DNA from: JANXQG01 sp963775975
GTDB lineage: Bacteria > Planctomycetota > Planctomycetia > Pirellulales > Thermoguttaceae
Direction: 5' to 3'
Assembly: GCA_963775975.1 (NCBI GenBank)
Contig: CAVZKX010000003.1
Span: 496,001-560,000, forward strand
Length of the DNA stretch: 64,000 nt
The position numbers and the translations under genes are program-made. The notes below the pieces were generated by a model that worked only from the letters and a program-made list of their open reading frames with translations, was not told the origin of the DNA and searched no databases. Position 1 is the stretch's first letter, and the number at the start of each line of letters is the position of its first letter. Below, piece after piece: positions 1 through 8,482 of this stretch.

Positions 1-992
1 ACGCTGGCCCCCTCCGACCCGATTGTCCGCAAGGCGCCGACGTGGCATCCGCCGCAAGTTGTCGATGTCAAGACCCAGGCGCTGGACTGGGTGCAAAAGA
101 ACGGCAAGGACCCCGCTGCGCTCGCGAAGGCCATGTCGATTATCGCCGGCATCGGCGAAAAGGCCGACGGCACCGAACTATTGGACCACCTGGGCGAGGC
201 CTTTGCTTCCGTCGATCCGGACGCGGCCCAGCTCGTCGATCTCTGCTCGCGGCCGCGAGCCCGCGCCGTGCTGCCCAGCTTCCCCTGGCTGACCGATGCG
301 AAGTCCGCGCCGATCCTGGCCGCCAACATGCGGCTTTACTTCGGCCGCTGGCTCGCGCAGGGCCAGTGGTTCGAGGAGGCGTTGGAGCAAATCGGCACAC
401 TCAAGCCGGCCGATGTGGTCGCTCCGGCCGAGTTGCTGTTCTACCAGGGTGTCGCCTACCATCGCCTGCTCAATAAAGACGAAGGGCTCAAGGTCATCAA
501 TCAATTGATCGACGGCGCCGAGTCGAGCCCGCGGCGCTACGTCGCCGTGGCCATGCTCATGCAGGCCGACCTCAGCAGCCTTGAGCCCGATACGCTCGAC
601 CACATCGCGCGGCGGATGGACGACAACGCCGGCCGATTGGACCACGGCCGCGCCGGCCCGAAGGTGAAGAAGGTCGAGGACGGCATCGTCGAATCGCTCG
701 ATAAGCTCATCAAGAAGATGGAAGACGAGCAAAACAAGCAAAACCAGAACCAGTCGAACTCCTTGAAGTCCACGCGCCCGCGCAAGACAGCAACCCCATG
801 GGCGGCAGAGCGCCGGGCGAAGTCGACAAGAAGGACTTGGGTCACAAGGCCGGCTGGGGCGACTTGCCGCCCAAGCAGCGCGAAGAGGCCCTGCAGCAGA
901 TGGGCCGCGACTTCCCCCCGCACTACCGCGAAGCGATCGAGCAGTACTTCCGCAAGCTGGCCACCGAAGAGAGCGACGACGAGGACAAATAA
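1..992 (+). CDS. Uncharacterised helical-repeat protein, 5' end outside window, one frameshift
   Basis: The reading frame is open from the first base, so the start lies outside the window. The visible protein is mostly amphipathic helix resembling TPR-type repeats (residues around YFGRWLAQGQWFEEALEQIG). A charged, Gln/Asn-rich stretch (EDEQNKQNQNQS) follows. The frame then changes near 755-765: the next frame continues smoothly as DSNPMGGRAPGEVDKKDLG and ends in a conserved-looking acidic tail at 992, while the original frame turns into low-quality Arg/Thr-rich sequence. It sits 32 bases before the NPCBM gene, on the same strand as the three protease-like genes, so it is probably the upstream member of that operon. 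No function is recognised. Confidence 0.7.
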
Positions 993-1024
993 GACAAGGA
1001 TAAAGTAAGACAAGGACCAACAAT

Positions 1025-2233
1025 TTGCACTCACTCCTGCCCCTCGTTCTGCTCTCTGCCCTATCCGCTCCGCCGCAATTCGACGTGCAATTGCTGGACG
1101 GCTCCAAGATCTCCGGCGGCCTTGCCGGTTGGAGCGAAAAGCAAATCGCTCTTGAAACGCCCAGCGGCCATCGCGAACTGGCTGTCGCCAAAGTGGCGTC
1201 CGTCGCGGCGCACGGCCCGGCCGCAAAGTCGGCATTGAAACCATCCGTGTGGGTCGATCTGGCCGATGGATCGCGCCTGGCTGCGTCGGAGTACACGACG
1301 GAAAAAGGTCGCGCGAAGATCGTGCTGCTGCCCGCCAACGAAGTCCTCGAAGTTCCCACGGCCGATGTCGAGGCAGTCCGCATGCAGCCGGAGTCCGAGG
1401 CCAGCGCCATCGGGTGGTCGCGGATCCGCGGCAAGAAGCTCCAGGGCGACCTGCTGGTGACCGGCAACCAATCGGGCATTGACTACCATCAAGGCGCGAT
1501 CGAAGACGTTTCCGATGCCAAAGTACGATTCACGCTCGACGGCAATATCTTGGGCGTCAAACGGGCGAAGGTATATGGCTTGATCTATTACCATGCCGCG
1601 GGCACGCCGGCAGCCGACGCGCCCTACACGATTATCGATTCCGGCGGCTCGCGGTGGTTGGTCTCCGCGATGAAATTGGACGGCGACAAGCTCGATTTCA
1701 CCACTGCCGGCGGCCGCAGCGTGCGCCGCGGCCTCGATCAGATCGCCCAGATCGACCTCTCCTGCGGCAAGATCGTCTTCCTCGGCGACCTCAAGCCCGA
1801 CTCCGAAACCCTGACGACCAATCCCTTCACCGCCACGGAGAAGGAACTTCCCAGCCGCTCGCAGTTCTCGCGCGTCCGTCGCGACGAGAACCTGGAGGGC
1901 AAATCACTGCGGACGCATAACCAGGAGTTCCACAAGGGCATGGCCATGCGCAGCCGCTCCGAGCTGGTGTGGACTCTGCCCGGCAAATTCAGCCGGCTGG
2001 AGGCCATCGCGGGCGTCGATGACGACGTTCGGCCGTTGGGAAATGTCCGCTTGCAGATCCTTGGAGACGGCAAATCGCTCTTGGATGCCAACATCGGAGG
2101 TAGCGATAAGGAGCCGCGGCCGATTAGCCTCGATGTTTCCAGTGTGCGGCGACTGGTGCTCATCGTCGACACGCTGGGAAACTTTGGCGCGGGCGACCAT
2201 CTCGACTTGGGCAATTTGAGGTTGATCAAATGA
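1025..2233 (+). CDS. NPCBM/NEW2 domain-containing protein
   Basis: About 402 residues from a TTG start, with a short hydrophobic N-terminus (LLPLVLLSALSAP) that looks like a signal peptide, so it is probably exported. The first two thirds are beta-rich. The last 110 residues (SELVWTLPGKFSRLEAIAGV, then VRLQILGDGKSL and VDTLGNFGAGDHLDLGN) match the NPCBM/NEW2 carbohydrate-binding-like fold common in planctomycete surface proteins. The stop overlaps the next start as ATGA, suggesting translational coupling to the HtrA-like protease. The partner ligand cannot be told from sequence; cell-surface polysaccharide binding is an inference from the domain. Confidence 0.8.
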   Translation: MHSLLPLVLLSALSAPPQFDVQLLDGSKISGGLAGWSEKQIALETPSGHRELAVAKVASVAAHGPAAKSALKPSVWVDLADGSRLAASEYTTEKGRAKIVLLPANEVLEVPTADVEAVRMQPESEASAIGWSRIRGKKLQGDLLVTGNQSGIDYHQGAIEDVSDAKVRFTLDGNILGVKRAKVYGLIYYHAAGTPAADAPYTIIDSGGSRWLVSAMKLDGDKLDFTTAGGRSVRRGLDQIAQIDLSCGKIVFLGDLKPDSETLTTNPFTATEKELPSRSQFSRVRRDENLEGKSLRTHNQEFHKGMAMRSRSELVWTLPGKFSRLEAIAGVDDDVRPLGNVRLQILGDGKSLLDANIGGSDKEPRPISLDVSSVRRLVLIVDTLGNFGAGDHLDLGNLRLIK

Positions 2234-4149
2234 AGAAGCAATCAGGTCCCCTCTCCCTCCGGGTTAGGGTTAGGGTTAGGGTGAGGGCGAACGCCGTAGG
2301 GTGGGACCAGCGAGCTTGCGAGCGCAGGCCCACCAACCCGTGGCGCCGGTGGGCCTGCGGTCGCTGCGCTCCCTTGTCCCACCCTACGGTTGCCGCGCTG
2401 ACTGTGCTTATCATAAGCTTGACGTCCATAGCCCGCGCCGCCAATACGCCGCCGCCGGAAGTGCTCGCCGCCGAGTCGCAGCGCATCGCACTGATGGCCA
2501 AAGCCGCTCCCTGCGTGCTGGCGATCTTCGATCCTTCCGGGCAAGGCGGCGGTTCCGGCGTCGTCATATCCGCCGATGGCTACGCCCTGACCAATTTCCA
2601 CGTCGTGCAGCCCTGCGGAAACGCGATGAAATGCGGCATGTCCGACGGCAAGGTCTATGACGCCGTGATCGTGGGCCTCGATCCCACGGGCGACATCGCC
2701 ATGATCAAGCTCCTGGGCCGCGACGACTTTCCTCACGCCGAACTTGGCGACAGCGACAAGCTCCGCCCCGGCGATTGGGTCTTCGCAATGGGCAACCCCT
2801 TTCTGCTCGCCACCGACTTCCAGCCGACCGTCACCAGCGGAATCATCTCCGGCACGCATCGCTACCAGTTCCCCGCCGGCACCTTGCTGGAGTACGCCGA
2901 CTGCCTGCAGACCGACGCCTCGATCAATCCGGGCAATTCGGGCGGCCCGCTGTTCAACGCCGAGGGGCAGCTAGTGGGCATCAACGGCCGGTGCTCGTTC
3001 GACAAGCGCGGCCGCGTGAGCGTCGACGTGGGCTACTCGGTTTCCATCAATCAAATTAAGAACTTTTTGGGCGTGCTCCACAGCGGGCGGATCGTCGACC
3101 ATGCCACGCTGGGCGCCCGCGTCGCCGACGACCAGGGCCGCGTGGTCGTTTCCGATATCCTCGAAAACTCCGACGCCTACCGCCGCGGGCTGCGGAGCGA
3201 CGACGAGATCGTGAGCTTCGCCGGCCGCGCCATCTCCACGCCCAACGGGTTCAAGAACGCGCTGGGCATTTACCCCAAGGGCTGGCAGGTGCCGCTGACT
3301 TACCGCCGCGAGAACAAGACAATCGAGACTTTCGTCCGCCTCACCGGGGTGCATAGCCAAGGAGATTTGATCGAGAAGACGCTCGGCCGCCCCGAACAGC
3401 CGCAGCCCAGGCCGGACGAAAAGAACCCCAGGGGCCCGCAGCGACCGAGGGGGCCGCGCATGCCGCAGATGGAAGTCCCCAAGGCGCCGATGCCCGAGGC
3501 GGCGAAGAAGGTCTTCGAGGAGAAGCGCGGATACGCGAACTACTACTTCAACAAGCTGGAGCTCGACCGCGTGCTGAAGCCGTGGAAGGCCCCCGGCGAT
3601 GCCAAGGGCTCGCGCGGCGCGTGGACTTTCGTCGGCCGGCTCGCCAGCGGCAAGGACGTCGAGTTCCGCGTATCCGACAAGGACGCCGCGATGAAGGCCC
3701 CTGCCAGCGAGCAGCAGTGGACGCTCGGGCCGAGGTTCGCTGATGCGTTTCCCAAGTCGGGCGATTCCGAAGGGGCGCCCCAGCCCGCCGGCGCGGGGCT
3801 GCTGCCCTCGTTGTTCCTCTATCGCTTGATGGCCGTCGAGGGCCCCAAGGGGTTCGACGACGCGAGCTACCTGGGCGCCTTTCCGCTGCCGGGCAGCGAT
3901 GGATTGCTGGATGTCGTCTTGGCGACCTATCGAGGCATCGACTCCTGGTTCTATTTCGATTCGCACGGCCAGTTGGCTGCGATGGCAGTATATCCCGAGG
4001 AACACGCCGATCCGCTGGAGTTTCATTTCGCGAACTATCGCGCAGCCGACGGCCGCGACCTGCCCGGCCGACTGAAGATAGTCTCCGGCGACAGTGTTTT
4101 CGAGACGTTCGATCTTGACCGGTTCCGTTTTGACGCGGCGGGGAAGTGA
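2230..4149 (+). CDS. HtrA/DegP-like trypsin-fold serine protease with PDZ domain, complete triad
   Basis: A 639-residue protein. The catalytic triad is intact: His124 (TNFHVV), Asp155 (PTGDIAMIK) and Ser237 (NPGNSGGPL). A PDZ domain follows at about 285-365, then a Pro/Arg-rich linker and a C-terminal domain of about 200 residues that I do not recognise. The ATG overlaps the preceding stop and has a GAGG about 10 bases upstream. The first 53 residues are unusual: MKKQS is followed by about 48 codons derived from two repeat elements (including RVRVRVRVR), and only then by the hydrophobic core VAALTVLIISLTSIARA. Removing the 144-base block would leave an ordinary signal peptide. A shorter protein from GTG 2404 is possible. 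Confidence 0.85.
   Translation: MKKQSGPLSLRVRVRVRVRANAVGWDQRACERRPTNPWRRWACGRCAPLSHPTVAALTVLIISLTSIARAANTPPPEVLAAESQRIALMAKAAPCVLAIFDPSGQGGGSGVVISADGYALTNFHVVQPCGNAMKCGMSDGKVYDAVIVGLDPTGDIAMIKLLGRDDFPHAELGDSDKLRPGDWVFAMGNPFLLATDFQPTVTSGIISGTHRYQFPAGTLLEYADCLQTDASINPGNSGGPLFNAEGQLVGINGRCSFDKRGRVSVDVGYSVSINQIKNFLGVLHSGRIVDHATLGARVADDQGRVVVSDILENSDAYRRGLRSDDEIVSFAGRAISTPNGFKNALGIYPKGWQVPLTYRRENKTIETFVRLTGVHSQGDLIEKTLGRPEQPQPRPDEKNPRGPQRPRGPRMPQMEVPKAPMPEAAKKVFEEKRGYANYYFNKLELDRVLKPWKAPGDAKGSRGAWTFVGRLASGKDVEFRVSDKDAAMKAPASEQQWTLGPRFADAFPKSGDSEGAPQPAGAGLLPSLFLYRLMAVEGPKGFDDASYLGAFPLPGSDGLLDVVLATYRGIDSWFYFDSHGQLAAMAVYPEEHADPLEFHFANYRAADGRDLPGRLKIVSGDSVFETFDLDRFRFDAAGK
2246..2288. repeat. CCCTCTCCC / GGGTTAGGG element inside protease gene
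   Basis: A pyrimidine arm (CCCCTCTCCCTCC) is followed by three telomere-like GGGTTA hexamers and GGGTGAGGG. Related copies, in either orientation, lie near 7440, 42165 and 47682. Here the element is read in frame within the N-terminal region of the protease. Confidence 0.75.
2296..2387. repeat. GTAGGGTGGGAC inverted repeat inside protease gene
   Basis: Two arms of about 39 bases (2296-2334 and 2348-2387) are imperfect reverse complements: GTAGGGTGGGAC...GGCCCACC against GGTGGGCC...GTCCCACCCTAC. The whole unit could fold into one long hairpin. It is translated as part of the preceding element's reading frame, just before the signal-peptide core. Confidence 0.8.
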
Positions 4150-4156
4150 GGTGGGA

Positions 4157-5290
4157 ATGAGGAAACCTATGAACAGCCGGCGACTGATTTGCCACCAAGA
4201 TAGGGAGAAGGGGAAAAAGGGAGAGAGGGAGAGCGCGCCTCGCTTTCATCCTCATTCTCCCCCTCTCCCCCTCTCCCTTTCTCCCTTTCTCACGATTTTC
4301 GCCTCAATATGCCTTTGCGCGGCAGCCTCCGCCGCCACGCCGCCCGCCGTTCGCGTGATCGACCAAGCCCAGAGCAAGCTCGTAAAGATCTACGGGGCCG
4401 GCGGGTTCCGCGGCATGGAAGGCTATCAGAGCGGCTTTCTCATCTCGCCCGAGGGACACATCCTCACTGCGCTCAGCTACGTGCTGGACACCGACCACGT
4501 CAGCGTGACGCTCGGCGACGGCCGCCGCTACGACGCCAAAATGCTCGGCGGCGACCCGCGGCTGGAGATCGCGGTGCTCAAAATCGAAGCCAAGCAACTA
4601 CCGTATTTTGATTTGGCCAAGGCCGTATCGCTTTCGGCGGGCAATCGGGTCTTTGCCGTGAGCAACTTGTTCAACGTGGCGATGGGCGACGAGCCAGCGA
4701 GCGTGCAAAGCGGCGCGATCTCCGTGGTCACGAAGCTGGAAGGACGCCGCGGCGTCTATGAAACTCCGTATCACGGGCCGATCTATGTGCTCGACGTGGC
4801 GACGAACAATCCCGGCGCCGCCGGCGGCGCCCTGGTGAGCCACAGCGGCGAAATCGCCGGCATCCTCGGCAAGGAGCTCCGCAATTCGCTCAATAACACC
4901 TGGCTGAACTACGCCGTGCCCATCGACCAGGTGCGGCAATCGATCGAAGACATCAAGGCGGGCAAGTTCATACCGCTCAAGGAACTGCCCCCGGAAAAGA
5001 AACCCGCGCACCCGATGGACGCCGGCATCTTGGGCATCAACCTCGTGCCCGACGTGCTGGAGCGGACGCCGGCCTACGTCGACCAAGTCCGTCCCGGCAC
5101 GGCGGCAGCCCGCGCCAACCTGCAATCGGACGACCTGATCCTGCTCGTTGGCAACCATCTCACGCAATCGTGCAAATCGCTGCAAAAGGAGCTGGAGATG
5201 ATCGACCGCGCCGACGCGGTGAAGATGACGATCCTCCGCGGGCAAGAATTGATCGAGGTTACGCTGCAAGCCGGGCCGGATGACAAGTGA
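4157..5290 (+). CDS. HtrA-like pseudoprotease with PDZ domain (triad lost)
   Basis: 377 residues from ATG 4157, preceded by GAGGTGGG. The trypsin fold is recognisable but all three catalytic positions are replaced: the His motif reads LTALSYVLD, the Asp motif DPRLEIAVLKI, and the Ser motif NPGAAGGALV, where active enzymes have GNSGGPL. A PDZ domain occupies roughly the last 95 residues (LGINLVPDVLERTPAYVDQV onward). It is therefore probably a non-catalytic binding or regulatory partner of the active protease upstream. The N-terminus contains a repeat-derived basic/Ser-Pro stretch before the signal core LTIFASICLCAAASA. It lies 7 bases after the active protease gene and upstream of a second triad-less paralogue. 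Confidence 0.82.
   Translation: MRKPMNSRRLICHQDREKGKKGERESAPRFHPHSPPLPLSLSPFLTIFASICLCAAASAATPPAVRVIDQAQSKLVKIYGAGGFRGMEGYQSGFLISPEGHILTALSYVLDTDHVSVTLGDGRRYDAKMLGGDPRLEIAVLKIEAKQLPYFDLAKAVSLSAGNRVFAVSNLFNVAMGDEPASVQSGAISVVTKLEGRRGVYETPYHGPIYVLDVATNNPGAAGGALVSHSGEIAGILGKELRNSLNNTWLNYAVPIDQVRQSIEDIKAGKFIPLKELPPEKKPAHPMDAGILGINLVPDVLERTPAYVDQVRPGTAAARANLQSDDLILLVGNHLTQSCKSLQKELEMIDRADAVKMTILRGQELIEVTLQAGPDDK
4199..4290. repeat. Purine/pyrimidine inverted repeat inside pseudoprotease gene
   Basis: A purine-only left arm (GGGAGAAGGGGAAAAAGGG, about 4202-4233) faces a pyrimidine-only right arm (CTCCCCCTCTCCCCCTCTCC, about 4256-4290). It is translated in frame within the n-region of the signal peptide. 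A pyrimidine run of similar character is at 63142-63186. Confidence 0.7.
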
Positions 5291-5412
5291 TGTGCGACGA
5301 GTGATGAGTGTTGAGAGTTGAGGGATAAGAGATGAAGGATCTAGGATTAAAGCGATCAGTCTTTTCAAACTGGATCGATGTTCGCTTGCGGTTTCACGAT
5401 GAAGCATCGCAA

Positions 5413-7428
5413 ATGAAAACGTCCCGCCATGCACTGCGCACTTTGTACTGTGTACTGAGTACTCTGTGCTTGCTGCTCGCCACCTCCCCCGCCCGCGCCG
5501 CAGACCTCGACGCTCAAGAACAAAAAGCCCTCGCCGACGCCGTCGATCGCGTCGCGCCGACCGTCGTCCGCATCGAGACCGTCGGCGGCCTGGAGCGGGT
5601 CGATAAAGTGCTCTTCGGCGCCGGCCCGACCACCGGCCTGGTCGTCGATCCGTCGGGCTACATCCTCTCCAGCGCGTTCAACTTCGTCAACAAACCGGCC
5701 TCGATCCTCGTCCGCCTGCCCGACGGTTCGCGCAAGCCGGCCAAGCTGATCGCCCGCGACCACAACTGCCAGGTCGTGCTCTTGAAGATCGAGACCGACC
5801 ATCCGCTGCCCGTTGCGGAGGCGGCGCCGCTTGCCCAGATGCGCGTAGGCCAATGGTGCGTGGCGGTGGGGCGCACGTTCGAGGAAACGCATCCCAATAT
5901 GTCCGTCGGCATCTTGAGCGCTCTTGGCCGCGTCTGCGGCAAGGCCCTGCAGACCGACGCTCCGACTTCGCCAAATAATTACGGCGGCCCGTTGGTCGAT
6001 ATCCGCGGCCGCGTGATGGGCGTCGTCGTCCCGCTCTCGCCGCAGTCGGTCGAGGAGATCGCCGGCATCGAATGGTACGACTCGGGCATCGGTTTCGCCA
6101 TCCCGCTGGAGTCGATCCAGGCCGTGCTGCCGAAGCTCAAGAAGGGCCAGGACCTCTATTCCGGCGTGGCGGGCGTCTTCATGCAGTCGAAGAACCAGTT
6201 CACCGGCGACTCGGTGATCGCCTCCTGCCGCCCCAACTCGCCCGCCTCCAAGGCCGGGTTCAAGGGCGGCGACCGCATCGTCGAGATCGGCGGACGCAAG
6301 ATCACTCGCACGGGCGAGGTCAGAACGGAAATCAGCCGCCATTACGCCGGCGACAAAGTCCACTTCGTCGTCCAGCGCGGCGACAAGCGCGTCGAGGCCG
6401 ATCTCGTGCTGGTCTCGAAGCTCGAAGCTTACCAGCACGGCTTCCTCGGCATCCTGCCGATGCGCGCCAGCGACGAGCTTGGCGCGGTCGTGCGTTACGT
6501 CTATCCCGGCAGCCCTGCCGCCGAAGCCAAGATCGAGCTGGGCGACGTGATCGAGTCGATCGCCGGCGAGTCGGTCGAGGACCGCGATGCCCTGCATGGT
6601 TCGATCTCGGGCTTTGAACCCGGTATGAGCGTCGAGCTAGAAGTCCGCCGTAAGGACAAAACCCGCAAAGTGACGGTCCGCCTGGCGGAGCTCCCCACAG
6701 ATCTGCCGCCGGCCTCGCTGCCGGCGTCACGGCCTCATGCCGAAGCGGCCGCGGCGGCGAATGCGGCGAAGCCGAAGTTCAAAGTCGGCCGCATCGAGCT
6801 TTCGGTGCCGGAGTTCAAAAATCAGGCATGGGCTTACGTGCCCGAGCATTACGACCCGGCTGTGGCGCACGGCGTCGTCGTCTGGCTGCATGGCAACGAC
6901 ATTGCCGATCCCAAGGACCTGCTCGCCCTCTGGAAGCCGCTTTGCGACAGCAGTGACGTAATCCTCGTCGTGCCGCGCGCTGCGGGCACGAACTGGCAGG
7001 CGGACGAAGCCGGATTCGTGGAAAAGCTCGTCGGCCAATTGAAGACCGGTTACACGATCGATCCCACCCGCGTGGCCGTCTTCGGCCGCGACAGCGGCGC
7101 CTCGCTCGCGCTGCTCCTGGCCTATCGCAGCCGCGACGCCTTCCGCGCCGCGGCCGTCATCGACGCCGGCACAATCCTCCCGCCGCCGGAGATCGATCCG
7201 GACCATCGCCTGGCGGTTTACCTCGGCACGGCCAAGAATTCGCGGCAAACGCCGTTGATCCGAGCCACATTGGCCGGCCTCGCGGTGTCCAAGGTGCCGG
7301 TCACGCAGAAGGACCTCGGCAGCGACCCCCGCGACCTCACGCCCGCCGAAGTGGCGGAGCTGGCGCGGTGGATCGATATGCTGGATCGGATTCGAGTTCC
7401 CCTTCCCTGCCGGCAGACGGCGGGGTGA
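5413..7428 (+). CDS. HtrA-like pseudoprotease with two PDZ domains fused to an alpha/beta-hydrolase-like domain
   Basis: 671 residues from ATG 5413. The order is signal peptide (core TLYCVLSTLCLLLA, partly repeat-derived), degenerate trypsin fold (about 40-260), PDZ1 (about 265-345), PDZ2 (about 360-435) and a C-terminal domain from about 460. The triad is gone: the His position is Asn (LSSAFNFVNKP), the Asp position is Gln (DHNCQVVLLKI) and the Ser position is Tyr (SPNNYGGPLV). The last domain resembles an esterase/PHB-depolymerase-like alpha/beta hydrolase (VVVWLHGND, then VAVFGRDSGASLALLLAY with a possible Ser nucleophile elbow). I infer an exported scaffold that kept its PDZ modules and may have gained a new hydrolase activity. 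An in-frame start 81 bases upstream is less likely. Confidence 0.8.
   Translation: MKTSRHALRTLYCVLSTLCLLLATSPARAADLDAQEQKALADAVDRVAPTVVRIETVGGLERVDKVLFGAGPTTGLVVDPSGYILSSAFNFVNKPASILVRLPDGSRKPAKLIARDHNCQVVLLKIETDHPLPVAEAAPLAQMRVGQWCVAVGRTFEETHPNMSVGILSALGRVCGKALQTDAPTSPNNYGGPLVDIRGRVMGVVVPLSPQSVEEIAGIEWYDSGIGFAIPLESIQAVLPKLKKGQDLYSGVAGVFMQSKNQFTGDSVIASCRPNSPASKAGFKGGDRIVEIGGRKITRTGEVRTEISRHYAGDKVHFVVQRGDKRVEADLVLVSKLEAYQHGFLGILPMRASDELGAVVRYVYPGSPAAEAKIELGDVIESIAGESVEDRDALHGSISGFEPGMSVELEVRRKDKTRKVTVRLAELPTDLPPASLPASRPHAEAAAAANAAKPKFKVGRIELSVPEFKNQAWAYVPEHYDPAVAHGVVVWLHGNDIADPKDLLALWKPLCDSSDVILVVPRAAGTNWQADEAGFVEKLVGQLKTGYTIDPTRVAVFGRDSGASLALLLAYRSRDAFRAAAVIDAGTILPPPEIDPDHRLAVYLGTAKNSRQTPLIRATLAGLAVSKVPVTQKDLGSDPRDLTPAEVAELARWIDMLDRIRVPLPCRQTAG
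5431..5470. repeat. GTACT low-complexity repeat forming a signal-peptide core
   Basis: Degenerate GTACTG/GTACT units (ACTTTGTACTGTGTACTGAG, then TACTCTGTGCT) are translated as the hydrophobic core of the signal peptide. The same unit type recurs at 62578-62632 inside the S1-domain gene. Confidence 0.65.
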
Positions 7429-7436
7429 GGGCAACT

Positions 7437-7478
7437 TGCTCCCCTCTCCTTCCGGGAGAGGGGCCGGGGGTGAGGGCT
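7437..7478. repeat. CCCTCTCC / GGGAGAGGGG intergenic hairpin
   Basis: CCCCTCTCCTTCCGGGAGAG followed by GGGCCGGGGGTGAGGG forms a strong stem between two converging genes (stop 7428 and stop 7487). It could act as a bidirectional terminator, although it lacks a T-run. Confidence 0.65.
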
Positions 7479-7486
7479 TGCCAATC

Positions 7487-8104
7487 TCACCAAACGTCAT
7501 TCAAATCCAGCGCGAATCCCGGCAGCGTCGGCTCGCAGGCGACGGTTGCCGGCTCGTTAAGGACCTTCGGCTTCTTACCTTGGCGATAGATGTGGACCTG
7601 CCGCTTGATGCGGTCCACGAGCAGGCCCATTTCCGCGCCGTTGTCGATGTATTCTTCCATCTTCGCCTTCAAGGGAGGAAGTCGATCGCTCTCGCTCCGC
7701 AGTTCAATGACGAAGTCGGGGCACAGAGGCGCAAACTCCTTGCGTTGCTTCGCAGTCAGCTTCTTCCAACGCGCGAGCCGGACCCACGCGGCGTCCGACG
7801 AACGAACAGCGCCATTGGGAAGGCGAAATCCGGTGCTGGGTCCAAACGCTTTGCCGGTCCCGTCACGTTTGGCCCAAACTTGCAATTGCGAGGCAATGTC
7901 CAGCTCTTTATTTCCCGTTTCGCTTCCCGTCGGCGCCATGATGATCAATTCTCCACGTCCACTACGTTCGATGCGAAGATCACTATTGGCCTGGCAGAAC
8001 TCGAAGAACCGCTTATCGGACAGCGTCATGATCGGCTGCATATTGAGGACGATCTGATCCAGGCCGCCGCCCTCGATATCGCTTTCTACAATGGCTGTGC
8101 TCAT
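7487..8104 (-). CDS. Uma2 family putative endonuclease (DUF820)
   Basis: 205 residues, the usual length of the Uma2 family, which has a restriction-endonuclease-like fold and is highly expanded in planctomycetes and cyanobacteria. Family hallmarks are visible: the middle SSDAAWVRLARW segment, the acidic PDFVIELRS strand, and the following K-x-E-Y-I-DNGAEMGLLVD region with the conserved Lys and Asp. The C-terminus (PTLPGFALDLNDVW) is also typical. It stands alone, converging on the pseudoprotease gene. The cellular role of the family is not established, so nuclease activity is inferred from fold only. Confidence 0.88.
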   Translation of the reverse strand: MSTAIVESDIEGGGLDQIVLNMQPIMTLSDKRFFEFCQANSDLRIERSGRGELIIMAPTGSETGNKELDIASQLQVWAKRDGTGKAFGPSTGFRLPNGAVRSSDAAWVRLARWKKLTAKQRKEFAPLCPDFVIELRSESDRLPPLKAKMEEYIDNGAEMGLLVDRIKRQVHIYRQGKKPKVLNEPATVACEPTLPGFALDLNDVW

Positions 8105-8482
8105 AGTCGTTGTTTCCTTGCGCGTCGAGCATCAATGCCCTACAAGCGTAGAATAGCCAGCGAAGGCGTTGTGGTCAAGCCGCTACATGAGCCAGTGTGC
8201 ATTCCCGTTTCTGCATGCGGCGGTTTCGCAGACCGCCGCGGGGCGGCGCAACTTAAATGGCCGGGGTGTGGAGCGCAGCGTAACCCCCGGTTGCCAGCGC
8301 AAGAGACGCATGCCGCGTAGCGGCTTAACAATCGTGCCTGGCGAGCCGTGGTTTTGCCGCTACGCGGCAACGGATATTTATTCCATTGCCGGGGGTTTCA
8401 CCCCCGGCTATTCATGTCTAGCCGCTCCGCGGCACATGTCGGCGCGGCATGCAATAACGGAAATATCCCCGAGAGCTACGAG
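8105..8482. repeat. Gene-free stretch filled with palindromic repeats
   Basis: No convincing gene is present. The stretch holds several palindromes: GGCGGTTTCGCAGACCGCC-type near 8220, GCCGCGTAGCGGC near 8316, a related GCCGCTACGCGGC near 8355, and a pair of CCGGGG-rich arms (about 8262-8300 and 8378-8405) framing text that reads as complementary. These resemble dispersed REP-like units, and no transposase is nearby. Confidence 0.6.

Noticed and set aside
178..1479. Long open frame on the minus strand opposite the first two genes
   Set aside because: GC-rich DNA gives long antisense frames; this one has no family features, and the plus-strand frame encodes a recognisable NPCBM domain.
2261..2287. 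Eukaryotic telomere contamination
   Set aside because: Only three GGGTTA units occur, they are part of a bacterial repeat family with other copies in the window, and they lie inside a bacterial protease gene.
2971..4026. Long antisense frame opposite the active protease gene
   Set aside because: Composition (Ala/Arg/Leu-rich without motifs) is that of a shadow frame; the plus strand has the protease triad and PDZ domain.
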